A DNA stretch of 64,000 nt from Ulvibacterium sp965228935 (GTDB lineage: Bacteria > Bacteroidota > Bacteroidia > Flavobacteriales > Flavobacteriaceae), in the NCBI RefSeq assembly GCF_965228935.1, contig NZ_OZ245846.1, forward strand, positions 4,464,001-4,528,000, given 5' to 3'. Positions 1 through 7,894 of the stretch are shown here, piece by piece. The position numbers and the translations under genes were made by a program. How positions within the stretch are numbered: position 1 is the stretch's first letter; each line of letters begins with the position of its first letter. The notes below the pieces were generated by a model that saw only the letters and a program-made list of their open reading frames with translations, was not told where the DNA came from and made no database searches.

Positions 1-245
1 TTCAAATCTTCCGCATCTTTCAAATTAGCGGCATAAGATTCTTTATTTCTATTCACTGTATGAAAAACTAAACTACTGCCATTAACAAAAAGGTTTTTAA
101 TCGCTATTTGGCGCCCACCTTCTCCATGAATAGGACGCTCAATTTTTATAACTCTTGCGCCTAAATCTGCTAAACGTAATCCTGCGGATGGTCCTGCCAT
201 AAATTGGCAAAATTCTAATACCAGTATCCCGTCCAATGGTTTCAT
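1..245 (-). CDS. CaiB/BaiF-type CoA-transferase, N-terminal part (family III)
   Basis: Only the first 81 codons are inside the window; the gene runs off the left edge. The N-terminus reads MKPLDGILVLEFCQFMAGPS and then GLRLADLGARVIKIE, the nucleotide-binding-like opening typical of class III CoA-transferases (formyl-CoA:oxalate, carnitine and succinyl-CoA:acid transferases). These cytoplasmic enzymes move CoA between organic acids. The start at 245 lies 4 nt after the stop of the upstream solute-binding-like gene, so the two are probably translated from one transcript headed by the RhaT-like gene. The acid substrate cannot be inferred. The family assignment is good, although the catalytic Asp region lies outside the window. 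Confidence 0.8.
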   Translation of the reverse strand, partial: MKPLDGILVLEFCQFMAGPSAGLRLADLGARVIKIERPIHGEGGRQIAIKNLFVNGSSLVFHTVNRNKESYAANLKDAEDL

Positions 246-249
246 TGGT

Positions 250-1404
250 TTATTTGTCTAGTGATTTTATATATAACGTATTGAGTTGAGATAATAATGC
301 TTTTTCATTTCCTCCTTTCATCAGATACTTCCGAATCGGTGCTCCAGCTCTATCTTGAAAATACATATGTCCGTTATAACGAGGGCGTAAAAAAGCCCTG
401 TCCAACCCAGGTAATGTATTTTTAAAGAAATCTGACGTAAGGCTGTTAGTATACTCATCTGTCCATGCTTTTCTATGCCCTGGTTGACCGCCACCATCGA
501 AAAAAACCGTTTTTTGGCAGGCCTCAGACCCCACATATTCCACATATTTCATAACGATATCAATCGCTTTTGTCTGAGCAGAAACTGCTAAACCTGTTCC
601 CCCTAAAGTGGAAACCGCTTTTCCATAACCTTTAATATCTATCATATCATGAAAATGCAATAATTTACGTGCATAGCCCTTTCTACTATAGTTTGTATAA
701 CCATATGCCCAAGGACAGTACGCATACTTATCCGTTAATGTCATGGCTTCATAAATCTGTATGGGATTCCAATCGTATATCTGCGGATCCATTTCAACAG
801 CCAATGCTCGTAATAATTGTAGTGCCCTAATGCCTATGGCTTCACTTACCACATGCTCTTTTGTAATACAAACATCCTCGCCCATGGTACTACACATCAT
901 GTAAAAGTTCATCAATGTATCTTGTGGAATCCCTGGCATAATAACCAAACCTAGTTTTGCCAAGGTTAATAATTCATCATAGGTTTTAGGTAGTTGTATT
1001 CCTTTTTCAGCAAAAATATCCGGCCTGCTAGCCGCTACAGGCGTCGCGGCATCAATGGCCAATGCCCATTGATGACCATTTGAAGAATAGCTTTCATGTG
1101 AACGTCCAACAGTATTTTTTGCCAAATCATTCATAAAAGCTTCTGGCAAATACATATCCAATGGAAGAATGACCTCAGTTTTTCCGGCAAAGCCTGCCCA
1201 AGGATGGTCTATTATCAATAGGTCGTAACGCTTGGCCAATTCATTAATAGGTTCATCTGCAAATGCCTGTAATGAACGCTTTTCCCAAATAATTTCTATA
1301 TCTGGATTTAATTCCGAAAAACGTTGCGCTGTAGCCACCATAGAAGTAAATCCTCTACTATGATTCCATGTTATTCCTTTTAGTTGAACTTTTTCCACAC
1401 TCAT
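250..1404 (-). CDS. Extracellular solute-binding-fold protein lacking a signal peptide
   Basis: A 384-residue protein resembling family 1 sugar-binding proteins of ABC importers. It has the WNHSRGF opening, a hinge-type segment (YDLLIIDHPWAGF) and a GTGLAVSAQTK stretch late in the chain. Normally such proteins are periplasmic or lipid-anchored, but this one begins MSVEKVQLKGITWN with no hydrophobic leader. The start lies 17 nt from the stop of the upstream RhaT-like gene, leaving no room for a missed signal. No ABC permease or ATPase gene lies next to it. It may be a cytoplasmic ligand-binding protein, or the partners may lie beyond the left edge. It is co-oriented with the permease and the CoA-transferase, suggesting one catabolic operon. 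Fold fairly sure, role unknown. Confidence 0.75.
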   Translation of the reverse strand: MSVEKVQLKGITWNHSRGFTSMVATAQRFSELNPDIEIIWEKRSLQAFADEPINELAKRYDLLIIDHPWAGFAGKTEVILPLDMYLPEAFMNDLAKNTVGRSHESYSSNGHQWALAIDAATPVAASRPDIFAEKGIQLPKTYDELLTLAKLGLVIMPGIPQDTLMNFYMMCSTMGEDVCITKEHVVSEAIGIRALQLLRALAVEMDPQIYDWNPIQIYEAMTLTDKYAYCPWAYGYTNYSRKGYARKLLHFHDMIDIKGYGKAVSTLGGTGLAVSAQTKAIDIVMKYVEYVGSEACQKTVFFDGGGQPGHRKAWTDEYTNSLTSDFFKNTLPGLDRAFLRPRYNGHMYFQDRAGAPIRKYLMKGGNEKALLSQLNTLYIKSLDK

Positions 1405-1421
1405 TTATAATACGTAATTGT

Positions 1422-2492
1422 TTAGCGACTTGCTGCTATTTCAGCGCCCTGTTTACTTCCATATGCCATAATTATAAAGGACAACACCAAAACAATAAGT
1501 GCTACAACCAGGGTAAAATATGTTTGCTTGGTTACCTGTTTCCACTCTTTCATTACGATTCCGACAATGTAACTAAAGAATATAAGCATTGACATATGCA
1601 ATACCCAACTTGCAAACTTATATGCTCCCATTTGCACATGACCTATACCATAGAAGAAAAACTGTCCATACCAAAGTGCACCACTTAAAATGGACATACC
1701 AAAATTTAGCATGAGGTTTTTTCTTCCGACACCTTTTACATCAATAAGTTCCTGTAATGTGCCCTTCTTTATGCCTACAATTGTAAACCATGTAAAGTTG
1801 GTAATAAAAGCACCTCCTGTAGATAATATTAAGTTAGCATTGCCTTCAAAATTTCCTGCCCCATAATTTCCAGCAATTTCGGCAACTGGTGCCCCTACTT
1901 CCAATGAAATACCAAACACTGCTGAAAGTGCCCCTGCAATTAGTGTCAAGGTCAACCCTTTTTTCATATTGAAATGTAAAGGCGCCCCATCTTCTGTAGT
2001 ATTACCTTTTAAATCTCTTTCCTTTCGGTAACCGGCTATTCCACATATAATAATACCCAATAGTGCTATAAACATTCCAAAAAAGATAATATAGCCGCCC
2101 GGGGCATAAAATTTTTCGGCAAGCTCTCCATGCATTATTAGTGGAACTATGGTACCTAATATAGCGGAAATACCTATTGAAATGGTATATGTAAGTGAGT
2201 AGCCTATATGTTTAATTGCAAAGCCAAAACACATACCTCCAAAGCCATAAATGGCACCTAACAAAGTGGCATTAAACAAAACTTCTGTAGATGCTTCAGA
2301 AAAAACACTCCATAAATTAGGTACTGTTAAAAACCCTACTAAAAAAGGAAAAATAAACCAGGCAAATGATGCCTGAACAATCCAATAAGAATCCCAAGAC
2401 CATTTTTTCACTTTCTGATAAGGAACATAGCAAGTTGAAGCCGCAACACCTCCTACTGCATGAACTATGGTACCCACAATTGGATTTGCCAT
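1422..2492 (-). CDS. RhaT-like L-rhamnose/proton symporter family permease
   Basis: A 356-residue integral membrane protein with about ten hydrophobic segments spread over its length. It starts MANPIVGTIVHAVGGVAAST, and the early motif CYVPYQKVKKWSWDSYW matches the start of RhaT-type sugar:proton symporters. RhaT brings L-rhamnose, and sometimes other deoxysugars, across the inner membrane. The gene heads a minus-strand cluster with a solute-binding-like protein and a CoA-transferase, and it is divergent from an IclR regulator that probably controls it. No rhamnose isomerase or kinase gene is visible, so the substrate may be another sugar or sugar acid. Family assignment strong, substrate uncertain. 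Confidence 0.88.
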   Translation of the reverse strand: MANPIVGTIVHAVGGVAASTCYVPYQKVKKWSWDSYWIVQASFAWFIFPFLVGFLTVPNLWSVFSEASTEVLFNATLLGAIYGFGGMCFGFAIKHIGYSLTYTISIGISAILGTIVPLIMHGELAEKFYAPGGYIIFFGMFIALLGIIICGIAGYRKERDLKGNTTEDGAPLHFNMKKGLTLTLIAGALSAVFGISLEVGAPVAEIAGNYGAGNFEGNANLILSTGGAFITNFTWFTIVGIKKGTLQELIDVKGVGRKNLMLNFGMSILSGALWYGQFFFYGIGHVQMGAYKFASWVLHMSMLIFFSYIVGIVMKEWKQVTKQTYFTLVVALIVLVLSFIIMAYGSKQGAEIAASR

Positions 2493-2522
2493 GATAATTA
2501 GGCTTAGTTAATTATTCATATA

Positions 2523-2530
2523 CAAAAATA
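2523..2530 (-). promoter_or_regulatory. Possible -7 box of the rhaT-like operon (TATTTTTG)
   Basis: On the minus strand the bases read TATTTTTG, matching the Bacteroidetes -7 consensus TAnnTTTG, about 30 nt upstream of the permease start. No clear TTG -33 element was found at the expected distance, so this is a partial match in AT-rich DNA. Confidence 0.35.
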
Positions 2531-2570
2531 CAATTTATATATAAAAAAAATAAATGCCACAGTAATTTTA

Positions 2571-2578
2571 TACTTTTG
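2571..2578 (+). promoter_or_regulatory. Possible -7 box of the iclR-like gene (TACTTTTG)
   Basis: TACTTTTG fits the TAnnTTTG consensus and lies 19 nt before the regulator's start codon. A matching -33 TTG is not evident. Together with the opposing box at 2523-2530 it would give a short divergent promoter region in which an IclR-type regulator could act on both genes. Confidence 0.35.
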
Positions 2579-2596
2579 GGAGATTAAAATGTTTAA

Positions 2597-3376
2597 ATGT
2601 CCAATTTTAATAAAAACAAATACAGTGCACCTGCCCTTGATAAAGGCCTGGATATACTGGAATACCTTTCCAAAATAAATGTTCCCGCTTCTCAATTGGA
2701 AATTGCGGAAGGCATTAAAAAAAGCTCTAGCGAAATATATCGTATGCTTGTTAGTCTTGAAGACAGAGGCTATATTATTAGGGATACCGACTCTGGTAGT
2801 TACCGACTTTCTTTAAAAATGTATGTACTATCACATAGGCATACACCTTTTGACGAATTGAAGAATATAGCGCGATATCCTATGCAAACCCTTTCTCAAA
2901 AGATAAAACAATCATGCCATTTAAGCATCCTATATAACAATCAATTGCTGGTTATTTTTCAGGTACGCAGCCCTAGTGCAGTATCACTTTCTATTCAAGA
3001 AGGGACCTATTTTTCACTGTCAATGACTACTTCTGGAAAAGTATTGTTATCGCAGTTACCCAAAAGTAAAAGAAAAGAGGTCTTGGAAAACGATAAGGTT
3101 TTTCGAAATTGGTCAAAAACAGAACAAACTGCTTTTGAAAAATCTCTTGAACAGATTAAACAAGACGGATATTCTTATTCTAAAAGTAAATTGACCAGTG
3201 GCGTTACTGATGTAGCCGTTCCAATAGGTTCACCCGATGCTGAGCTATATAGTGCCTTGGCGGTTTCAACACTTACCTCAAATCTTCAAGAGGAAATTAA
3301 TGTCAATGAGATATTAACAAACATAAAAAAAGCACAAAGCTCCATACATATAAGCATGGGACTTGATGCTTCTTAA
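2597..3376 (+). CDS. IclR-family transcriptional regulator
   Basis: 259 residues with the usual IclR layout. The N-terminal winged helix-turn-helix covers about residues 10-75 (ALDKGLDILEYLSK; EIYRMLVSLEDRGYI), followed by an effector-binding GAF-like domain (MTTSGKVLL; SKSKLTSGVTDVAVPI). Such proteins usually sense a small catabolite and control a neighbouring operon. It is divergent from the RhaT-like operon with about 100 nt between the starts, which makes that operon the likely target. An out-of-frame ATG occurs 8 nt upstream; the chosen ATG is the one in frame with the HTH. The family is certain from the motifs, the ligand unknown. Confidence 0.92.
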   Translation: MSNFNKNKYSAPALDKGLDILEYLSKINVPASQLEIAEGIKKSSSEIYRMLVSLEDRGYIIRDTDSGSYRLSLKMYVLSHRHTPFDELKNIARYPMQTLSQKIKQSCHLSILYNNQLLVIFQVRSPSAVSLSIQEGTYFSLSMTTSGKVLLSQLPKSKRKEVLENDKVFRNWSKTEQTAFEKSLEQIKQDGYSYSKSKLTSGVTDVAVPIGSPDAELYSALAVSTLTSNLQEEINVNEILTNIKKAQSSIHISMGLDAS

Positions 3377-3431
3377 AACTATTTATTTTTTTCTTATTTG
3401 TCAGAGCAGGAGTCAAATCCAAATCATCATG

Positions 3432-3665
3432 TCAATACCAGATATGCCTTAAATCTCTGAGATCTTGTGCAGCTCCAGCGCGCTTTGACCAACTTTCTGT
3501 AGTTAATTTATTTTCTTTGGTGTAATGGTCGTGATGAATTACTTCGGCAAAAGAAAAAGCCGCTAATAGGATTCCTGAACTGGACATAGGGTAAATCTGA
3601 AAAAACGCCGTCCAACCTATCCCTAAAACAACTAAAAAAGGCCAAAAATGGGGCTGCGTAAACAA
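3432..3665 (-). CDS. Short hypothetical membrane protein or gene remnant
   Basis: An open frame of 77 codons that would need a TTG start; an in-frame TGA sits two codons upstream of it. The first part is hydrophobic (WPFLVVLGIGWTAFFQI, then SSSGILLAAFSFAEVI), suggesting one or two membrane segments, and the rest is polar. I recognise no family. It stands alone between the IclR gene and a lipoprotein gene, with no ribosome-binding site or promoter evident. It may be the tail of a decayed gene. Confidence 0.25.
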   Translation of the reverse strand: MFTQPHFWPFLVVLGIGWTAFFQIYPMSSSGILLAAFSFAEVIHHDHYTKENKLTTESWSKRAGAAQDLRDLRHIWY

Positions 3666-3737
3666 TTGATATCAACTCTTATACCAAGATCAATAAAACG
3701 GACTTTTTTAGGGATTACCTATTAAACTCTTAGACTA

Positions 3738-4364
3738 CTATGGCCTATTAAGCCTAATTATTAGGCATTCTCCTCTTGGAGGTGCATCCAAACTCTCAAA
3801 ACCTGTGGCACTCCACATATATACCCCGTCTTCAGCGTTGAATGTTATGGCCGTGGCACTTGGACTAACAGCAAAACCTTTGCAATTGGTGTCGATATTT
3901 TCCTTACAGACAGGAATGGTTTCGCGTATACACGCAATTGTTTCAGAGAGTACTTCAAATGGTTCTCCAAAAGATGAATCAAAGGAACTTACTTCAATAT
4001 TAATAGGATTTCCTGGTCTGTTAGTCCAAAATATAAGGTTTGGATTAACAGTTATTTTTACTGAATTATCCCGATAGCCATTTTGATAAATCGTAAATTC
4101 TCCAACTTGTTTCAATTCTCGTATAAATCTCGAACCAATTTCTTCCTCGGATAAATCTGGTTTTACCAAAATAAAATCACCATTGTTAAAATTCAATTCA
4201 CCATTCAATTCTATTTCAACATCTTCATATACCAATATATTATCATTTGAAATTGTGAAGTCTTTCCTTGGACCAAAGAAAAAAGTCTCATCTATTTTTT
4301 CAGAACAACTGAACCATAAACATGATATTGAGAAAATGAAAAACCATTTATAAAACTTTTTCAT
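3738..4364 (-). CDS. Hypothetical lipoprotein
   Basis: 208 residues when started at 4364 (MKKFYKWFFIFSISCLWFSC). The frame stays open for another 19 codons upstream, but the lipoprotein signal peptide and its lipobox (WFSC) place the real start here. Cleavage before the Cys would give an outer-membrane-anchored protein of about 190 residues. The mature part includes a beta-rich stretch (ILVYEDVEIELNGELNFNNG) and several Cys near the C-terminus (ETIACIRETIPVC, CKGF), which could form disulfides. I recognise no domain. The neighbours are a TPR protein and a collagen-like lipoprotein, both exported, but nothing shows that they act together. Confidence 0.7.
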   Translation of the reverse strand: MKKFYKWFFIFSISCLWFSCSEKIDETFFFGPRKDFTISNDNILVYEDVEIELNGELNFNNGDFILVKPDLSEEEIGSRFIRELKQVGEFTIYQNGYRDNSVKITVNPNLIFWTNRPGNPINIEVSSFDSSFGEPFEVLSETIACIRETIPVCKENIDTNCKGFAVSPSATAITFNAEDGVYMWSATGFESLDAPPRGECLIIRLNRP

Positions 4365-4464
4365 AGTGAACCTATTTATTTGTACATAGAGAAAATAGCA
4401 TTTGTTCATAGAAGATTGCAATTTTGTAAATATGCCCTTCCAATTGAGATTATTGGTATAGCAG

Positions 4465-6654
4465 CTAATTATCCTTTAAAATTAGCCCAATATATTCCTC
4501 TTTCTTTTTTAAAGCCCTTTGTTTATTCCTCTTTAAAGGAATCGAAATACCAGCTCCAAGGGCAGAACCAATGGCAATATTTCTTCCTGTATCTTCCAAA
4601 AACAGACCATCGTTATATTTGTCCACGGATAATTGTTCTTCTCCCTTGGATTTTTGGGAACTTCCTATAGCATAGGTGGCAGCACCTGCAATGAGGCCGG
4701 CAACTAAAATTTTTAAAGGCAATCTTTTAATCCTTTTATGTTTTTTCTTCGCCGCTTTGTGCATATCAATCAATTGACTCTTTGGAATACTGGCATACTC
4801 TTGGTACCTTTTTGAAATCACATTACCAGTTAAATCAACCAAGGAAAGGTTATTGTCATAATTAGACACGAATTTTTCATAATCTTCTTGAAGTGAAAAT
4901 TTTCTCAAGTTTTCTATGGGATCGTCATAGCCATAAGAAGTATTATTAAAGCTTTTATAGCCACCCTTCTTATATGAATTGATTGAGGTAAACAACAAAT
5001 CCATTTTATCTGTTGTCTTTAAACTATTATTCTCTTTTGCTTTCAGCAAATAGCCTTTTGCCCTAAGCATGAGATCTGATGGGTTGTCAATACTCAACTG
5101 CACTAAATCTTCCCTCACATTCCTTTTGTAGGCAAATCCATATCTAGAGGCATTGTATGAATTGTAATCATCAAGTAAATCATTCAAAGCATTATTATCT
5201 CCTGAAAGTGCTCTTTTCTGAAGATTTCCAATCTTTGCTATAAATTGTTCCTTTTCTATTCTTTCTCGTTCTCTCCTTTCTTGTCGTTCTCGCTCCAGTT
5301 GTTTAGGAGACTTTGTGTTATTGCTTGTAAACAAAGACGTCAACCCCTCAACCAATGCAGTGCCAGCAGCCGCCAAAATTGCATCTTCCTGAGCAGTGTT
5401 AAAAGTATGTCCGCTTTGGGTGTAGGAGTTGCTACCATTATTGTAGACTCTGGAACTACTTTCTAAAAATGATTCTTGGCCTTGGATTAATATGTCTATT
5501 CCTGGTTCATTTGGATTTAAACGTTTGATTTCCTTATAGTATTCCAAAGAGGTTTTATGATCCCCGTTAATACTTGCTATTGCCGCTTTTTTCTTTAGGT
5601 CATCAATACTTTGGTTAAAACTAGCTTTACGTTGCTTTTCTTCCTTAATCTGTTGTTGCTCTGCTTGGTAAACTAACTTTTTATCGTAAGCAGTTTTTTG
5701 TACTTCTTCCGGGTAAGTTAAAAGTTTATTTTTTTCATCTCTAATTTTGTTTTCCAGTTCAGAAATTTTGGCATTGACACTATTAATGACGCCAGGATAT
5801 TGTCTTGGTGATCCCTGAATTATTTGTTTCATTTGCAAATAATAGTCTAATGCCACTTGATGATTGCCAATATTTTCTGCACTTTGAGCTTTATTTTTAA
5901 GCTCCCTATAGTTTTCGGCTTCATCTTTTTTTGCTTGTTCCATTTTTTCTTTTTCAGCTATTTTCTGCTCTAAAAAGGCAATAATACCAGGTAAATCTTT
6001 TGAACTTGGGTCAATAGTAATTGCTTGTTTGTAGTATTCGATAGCTCCAGCTAAATCACCTAAGTTTTTTAGTCTATTTCCTGATGCTACATATCTGTTG
6101 TAAGTTTCATAGTCTATGCTATTGGAACTATTTCTTGCCGAATCATGGTTATTTGTAGCGGTTGTAGTAGTTGATTCACTTAAATTATCCTCAATGAAAG
6201 TAAATCTAATACCATTATGTCCTACTGTAGGGTAAACAGAACTGTTGTCTATTACCGAACCCTGCACTGATGAATTTGCACGGAGAATAGGGATGTGGAA
6301 GTAAGGGGTATTAAATCCTAATCCGTTTAAATTTCCTGTTGAAGAAATACTGTAATCATAGTCTGGATTCTCCCAACACACTTGTGCCCCAAAATCATCA
6401 TAGCCAATATTAAATTGTACTACGCCGAGCCTAACATCTTTGTTGGTTCTATTATTCACCCAAAAAAATATTTGATACCAATTCCAAGTTATACCATTGT
6501 TGCTTCCATCATCATATACACATTTAAATGAGTCTAACTTTTTAATTTCATAGCCAACAGAAATACCTTTTTGATCGAACAGGACTCCAGATTGTCCAAA
6601 AACTACTATTGAGGTAAATAAAAAAACAAATAAGAGAATGTACTTTGTTTTCAT
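4465..6654 (-). CDS. Exported TPR-repeat protein
   Basis: 729 residues. It begins with a cleavable signal peptide (MKTKYILLFVFLFTSIVVFG then Q). The region after it is beta-rich, with aromatic/Cys content and a VGHNGIRFTFIEDN segment. Three TPR-like helical repeats follow between about residues 190 and 400, for example GDLAGAIEYYKQAITIDP, GNHQVALDYYLQMKQI and GDHKTSLEYYKEIKRLNP, separated by charged coiled-coil-like stretches rich in Glu, Gln and Lys. Near the C-terminus are a hydrophobic Gly/Ala segment (ILVAGLIAGAATYAIG) and a basic tail. Such architecture suggests a scaffold or envelope-associated protein. No enzyme motif is seen. Confidence 0.75.
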   Translation of the reverse strand: MKTKYILLFVFLFTSIVVFGQSGVLFDQKGISVGYEIKKLDSFKCVYDDGSNNGITWNWYQIFFWVNNRTNKDVRLGVVQFNIGYDDFGAQVCWENPDYDYSISSTGNLNGLGFNTPYFHIPILRANSSVQGSVIDNSSVYPTVGHNGIRFTFIEDNLSESTTTTATNNHDSARNSSNSIDYETYNRYVASGNRLKNLGDLAGAIEYYKQAITIDPSSKDLPGIIAFLEQKIAEKEKMEQAKKDEAENYRELKNKAQSAENIGNHQVALDYYLQMKQIIQGSPRQYPGVINSVNAKISELENKIRDEKNKLLTYPEEVQKTAYDKKLVYQAEQQQIKEEKQRKASFNQSIDDLKKKAAIASINGDHKTSLEYYKEIKRLNPNEPGIDILIQGQESFLESSSRVYNNGSNSYTQSGHTFNTAQEDAILAAAGTALVEGLTSLFTSNNTKSPKQLERERQERRERERIEKEQFIAKIGNLQKRALSGDNNALNDLLDDYNSYNASRYGFAYKRNVREDLVQLSIDNPSDLMLRAKGYLLKAKENNSLKTTDKMDLLFTSINSYKKGGYKSFNNTSYGYDDPIENLRKFSLQEDYEKFVSNYDNNLSLVDLTGNVISKRYQEYASIPKSQLIDMHKAAKKKHKRIKRLPLKILVAGLIAGAATYAIGSSQKSKGEEQLSVDKYNDGLFLEDTGRNIAIGSALGAGISIPLKRNKQRALKKKEEYIGLILKDN

Positions 6655-6969
6655 TTAGATATTTTTTGTGTTTATACTAAAAAAGCAGCTAAAACCAACA
6701 AGAACTAAAAATTGTTCTCATCTTATTCTAATTTCACATTTTTGGCGACATCCTAATCTAAATATTCATAACCGCCATGCTGCCATTAACCTAGGCAAAC
6801 AGAATTGATAAGTACTATTGCGAATAAAATTATTGTGGTTTTCATAGTTCAAATAAGTTGTTGAATTCCTTTAAAAAATGGAAATTCAATTAGCAATTGA
6901 CAACTGCACAATTAATACCTACTGTTTTGATATTTTATTGAATTTGTAAAGTATATTAGGATTCATCCA
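6655..6969. other. 315-nt intergenic stretch with a signal-peptide relic
   Basis: AT-rich DNA between the TPR gene and the collagen-like gene. The only recognisable item is the short leader-like frame at 6786-6845, described separately. No hairpin with a T-run and no convincing promoter was found. Confidence 0.5.
6786..6845 (-). pseudogene. Orphan signal-peptide fragment
   Basis: A 19-codon frame reads MKTTIILFAIVLINSVCLG and then a TAA stop: a Lys-containing n-region, a hydrophobic core and a Cys near a plausible lipobox. Beyond the stop, all frames are broken within a few codons. This looks like the 5' end of a decayed exported-protein gene rather than a working gene. A functional leader peptide cannot be excluded but has no support. 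Confidence 0.35.
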
Positions 6970-7746
6970 TTAATAACTCAATCCAAAGTAATCCATGGTC
7001 TCATAATAGTCCTTAAAATCGATACTTGATTTTCCTGTTTCAACTGTTGATGCCTTGGCAATTACTACTCTAAGCCTATCATAGTCACCAGAGAAAAGAG
7101 CTCCAGTGACACCATCTAATTCACGTAGTTCGATCAAGACTTCGCCTACAATCAATTTTGTTACTAAAATGTGGTCAGGATTATAGCCAAAACCGGAAGC
7201 AAGAATCCATTCAAAGGGGTCGTTGTTGGCGTATCTAAGATATATAAGTACCAAATCCTCAGCCAAGACCTGTTCTGTAAGTTCGGGAACTGACACAGAA
7301 ATAAAGCTTTGACCTGCCTGGCCTGAAATATCAAAAACAATTGAGGCGACATTAGCATTTCCATCAGCACCATCCTGACCATTAGCACCGTCTTGACCAT
7401 CCGTACCATCTGCTCCATCCTGACCATCGACTCCATCGGTACCGTCCGCACCGTTCTGACCATCTGCGCCTTGGCAATCGAATACATCAACAATACCATC
7501 GCCATTGAAATCTTCATCGGGATCACCAACACCATTGTCATTCAAATCCCAGCAGGCTTGACCATCTTCTCCTGCTGCCCCTCCGGAATCTCCATCTTCA
7601 CCATCCTCCCCTGCTGGTCCTTGCGGACCGGCTGCCCCAGCCGGTCCTACTGGACCTTCGGGACCTTCAGGACCCTCGCAGCTAAGAAAAACAATAGTTA
7701 AAAATGAAATTATAAGTATGCAAATTCTTGAAAATTGTGTTCTCAT
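6970..7746 (-). CDS. Collagen-like (Gly-X-Y) lipoprotein
   Basis: 258 residues. The N-terminus has a lipoprotein signal with lipobox FLSC at about residues 20-23, so the mature protein should be anchored to the outer membrane. A first collagen-like block follows immediately (EGPEGPEGPVGPAGAAGPQG). Next comes an Asp/Asn/Gly segment resembling a calcium-binding loop (DLNDNGVGDPDEDFNGDG), then a second block of GAD/GTD/GQD triplets. The last 110 residues are globular and unrecognised. Collagen-like proteins of bacteria form trimers used as surface stalks or adhesins. The upstream 150 nt contain a repeated 8-mer (see the repeat entry). The repeat tract makes length variation between strains likely. 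Confidence 0.85.
   Translation of the reverse strand: MRTQFSRICILIISFLTIVFLSCEGPEGPEGPVGPAGAAGPQGPAGEDGEDGDSGGAAGEDGQACWDLNDNGVGDPDEDFNGDGIVDVFDCQGADGQNGADGTDGVDGQDGADGTDGQDGANGQDGADGNANVASIVFDISGQAGQSFISVSVPELTEQVLAEDLVLIYLRYANNDPFEWILASGFGYNPDHILVTKLIVGEVLIELRELDGVTGALFSGDYDRLRVVIAKASTVETGKSSIDFKDYYETMDYFGLSY
7362..7467 (-). repeat. Tandem GXY codon repeat inside the collagen-like gene
   Basis: Imperfect 9-nt units alternating forms of ACCATCTGC, ACCATCCTG and ACCGTC on the plus strand encode the GAD/GTD/GQD triplets of the second collagen block. A second, proline-rich collagen block lies at about 7570-7677. These stretches are candidates for slippage and length polymorphism. Confidence 0.6.
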
Positions 7747-7773
7747 TGTTGTTTAAATTTGGTTTGGTTACAA

Positions 7774-7832
7774 ACCCACTAGAGGTTTTACACAATTTTA
7801 TTAAAACACTTTATGTTAAAAAATACCCACTA
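7774..7832. repeat. Direct repeat ACCCACTA x2, 51 bp apart
   Basis: The 8-mer ACCCACTA occurs at 7774-7781 and again at 7825-7832 in the leader between the collagen-like gene and the PAS-LuxR gene. A 51-bp period is close to five helical turns, as expected for two copies of a protein-binding site on one face of the DNA. No TAnnTTTG promoter was identified between them. Chance occurrence is possible. Confidence 0.3.
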
Positions 7833-7894
7833 ATGCGTATTTTTCAAATGAAAGCATGCATTTTACCGATAAATTCAAACAGATTGTCGGAATG

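Noticed and set aside
7164..7541. Met-rich minus-strand frame within the collagen-like gene
   Set aside because: Alternate frame of the repetitive codons; the collagen frame has a signal peptide and clear Gly-X-Y pattern.
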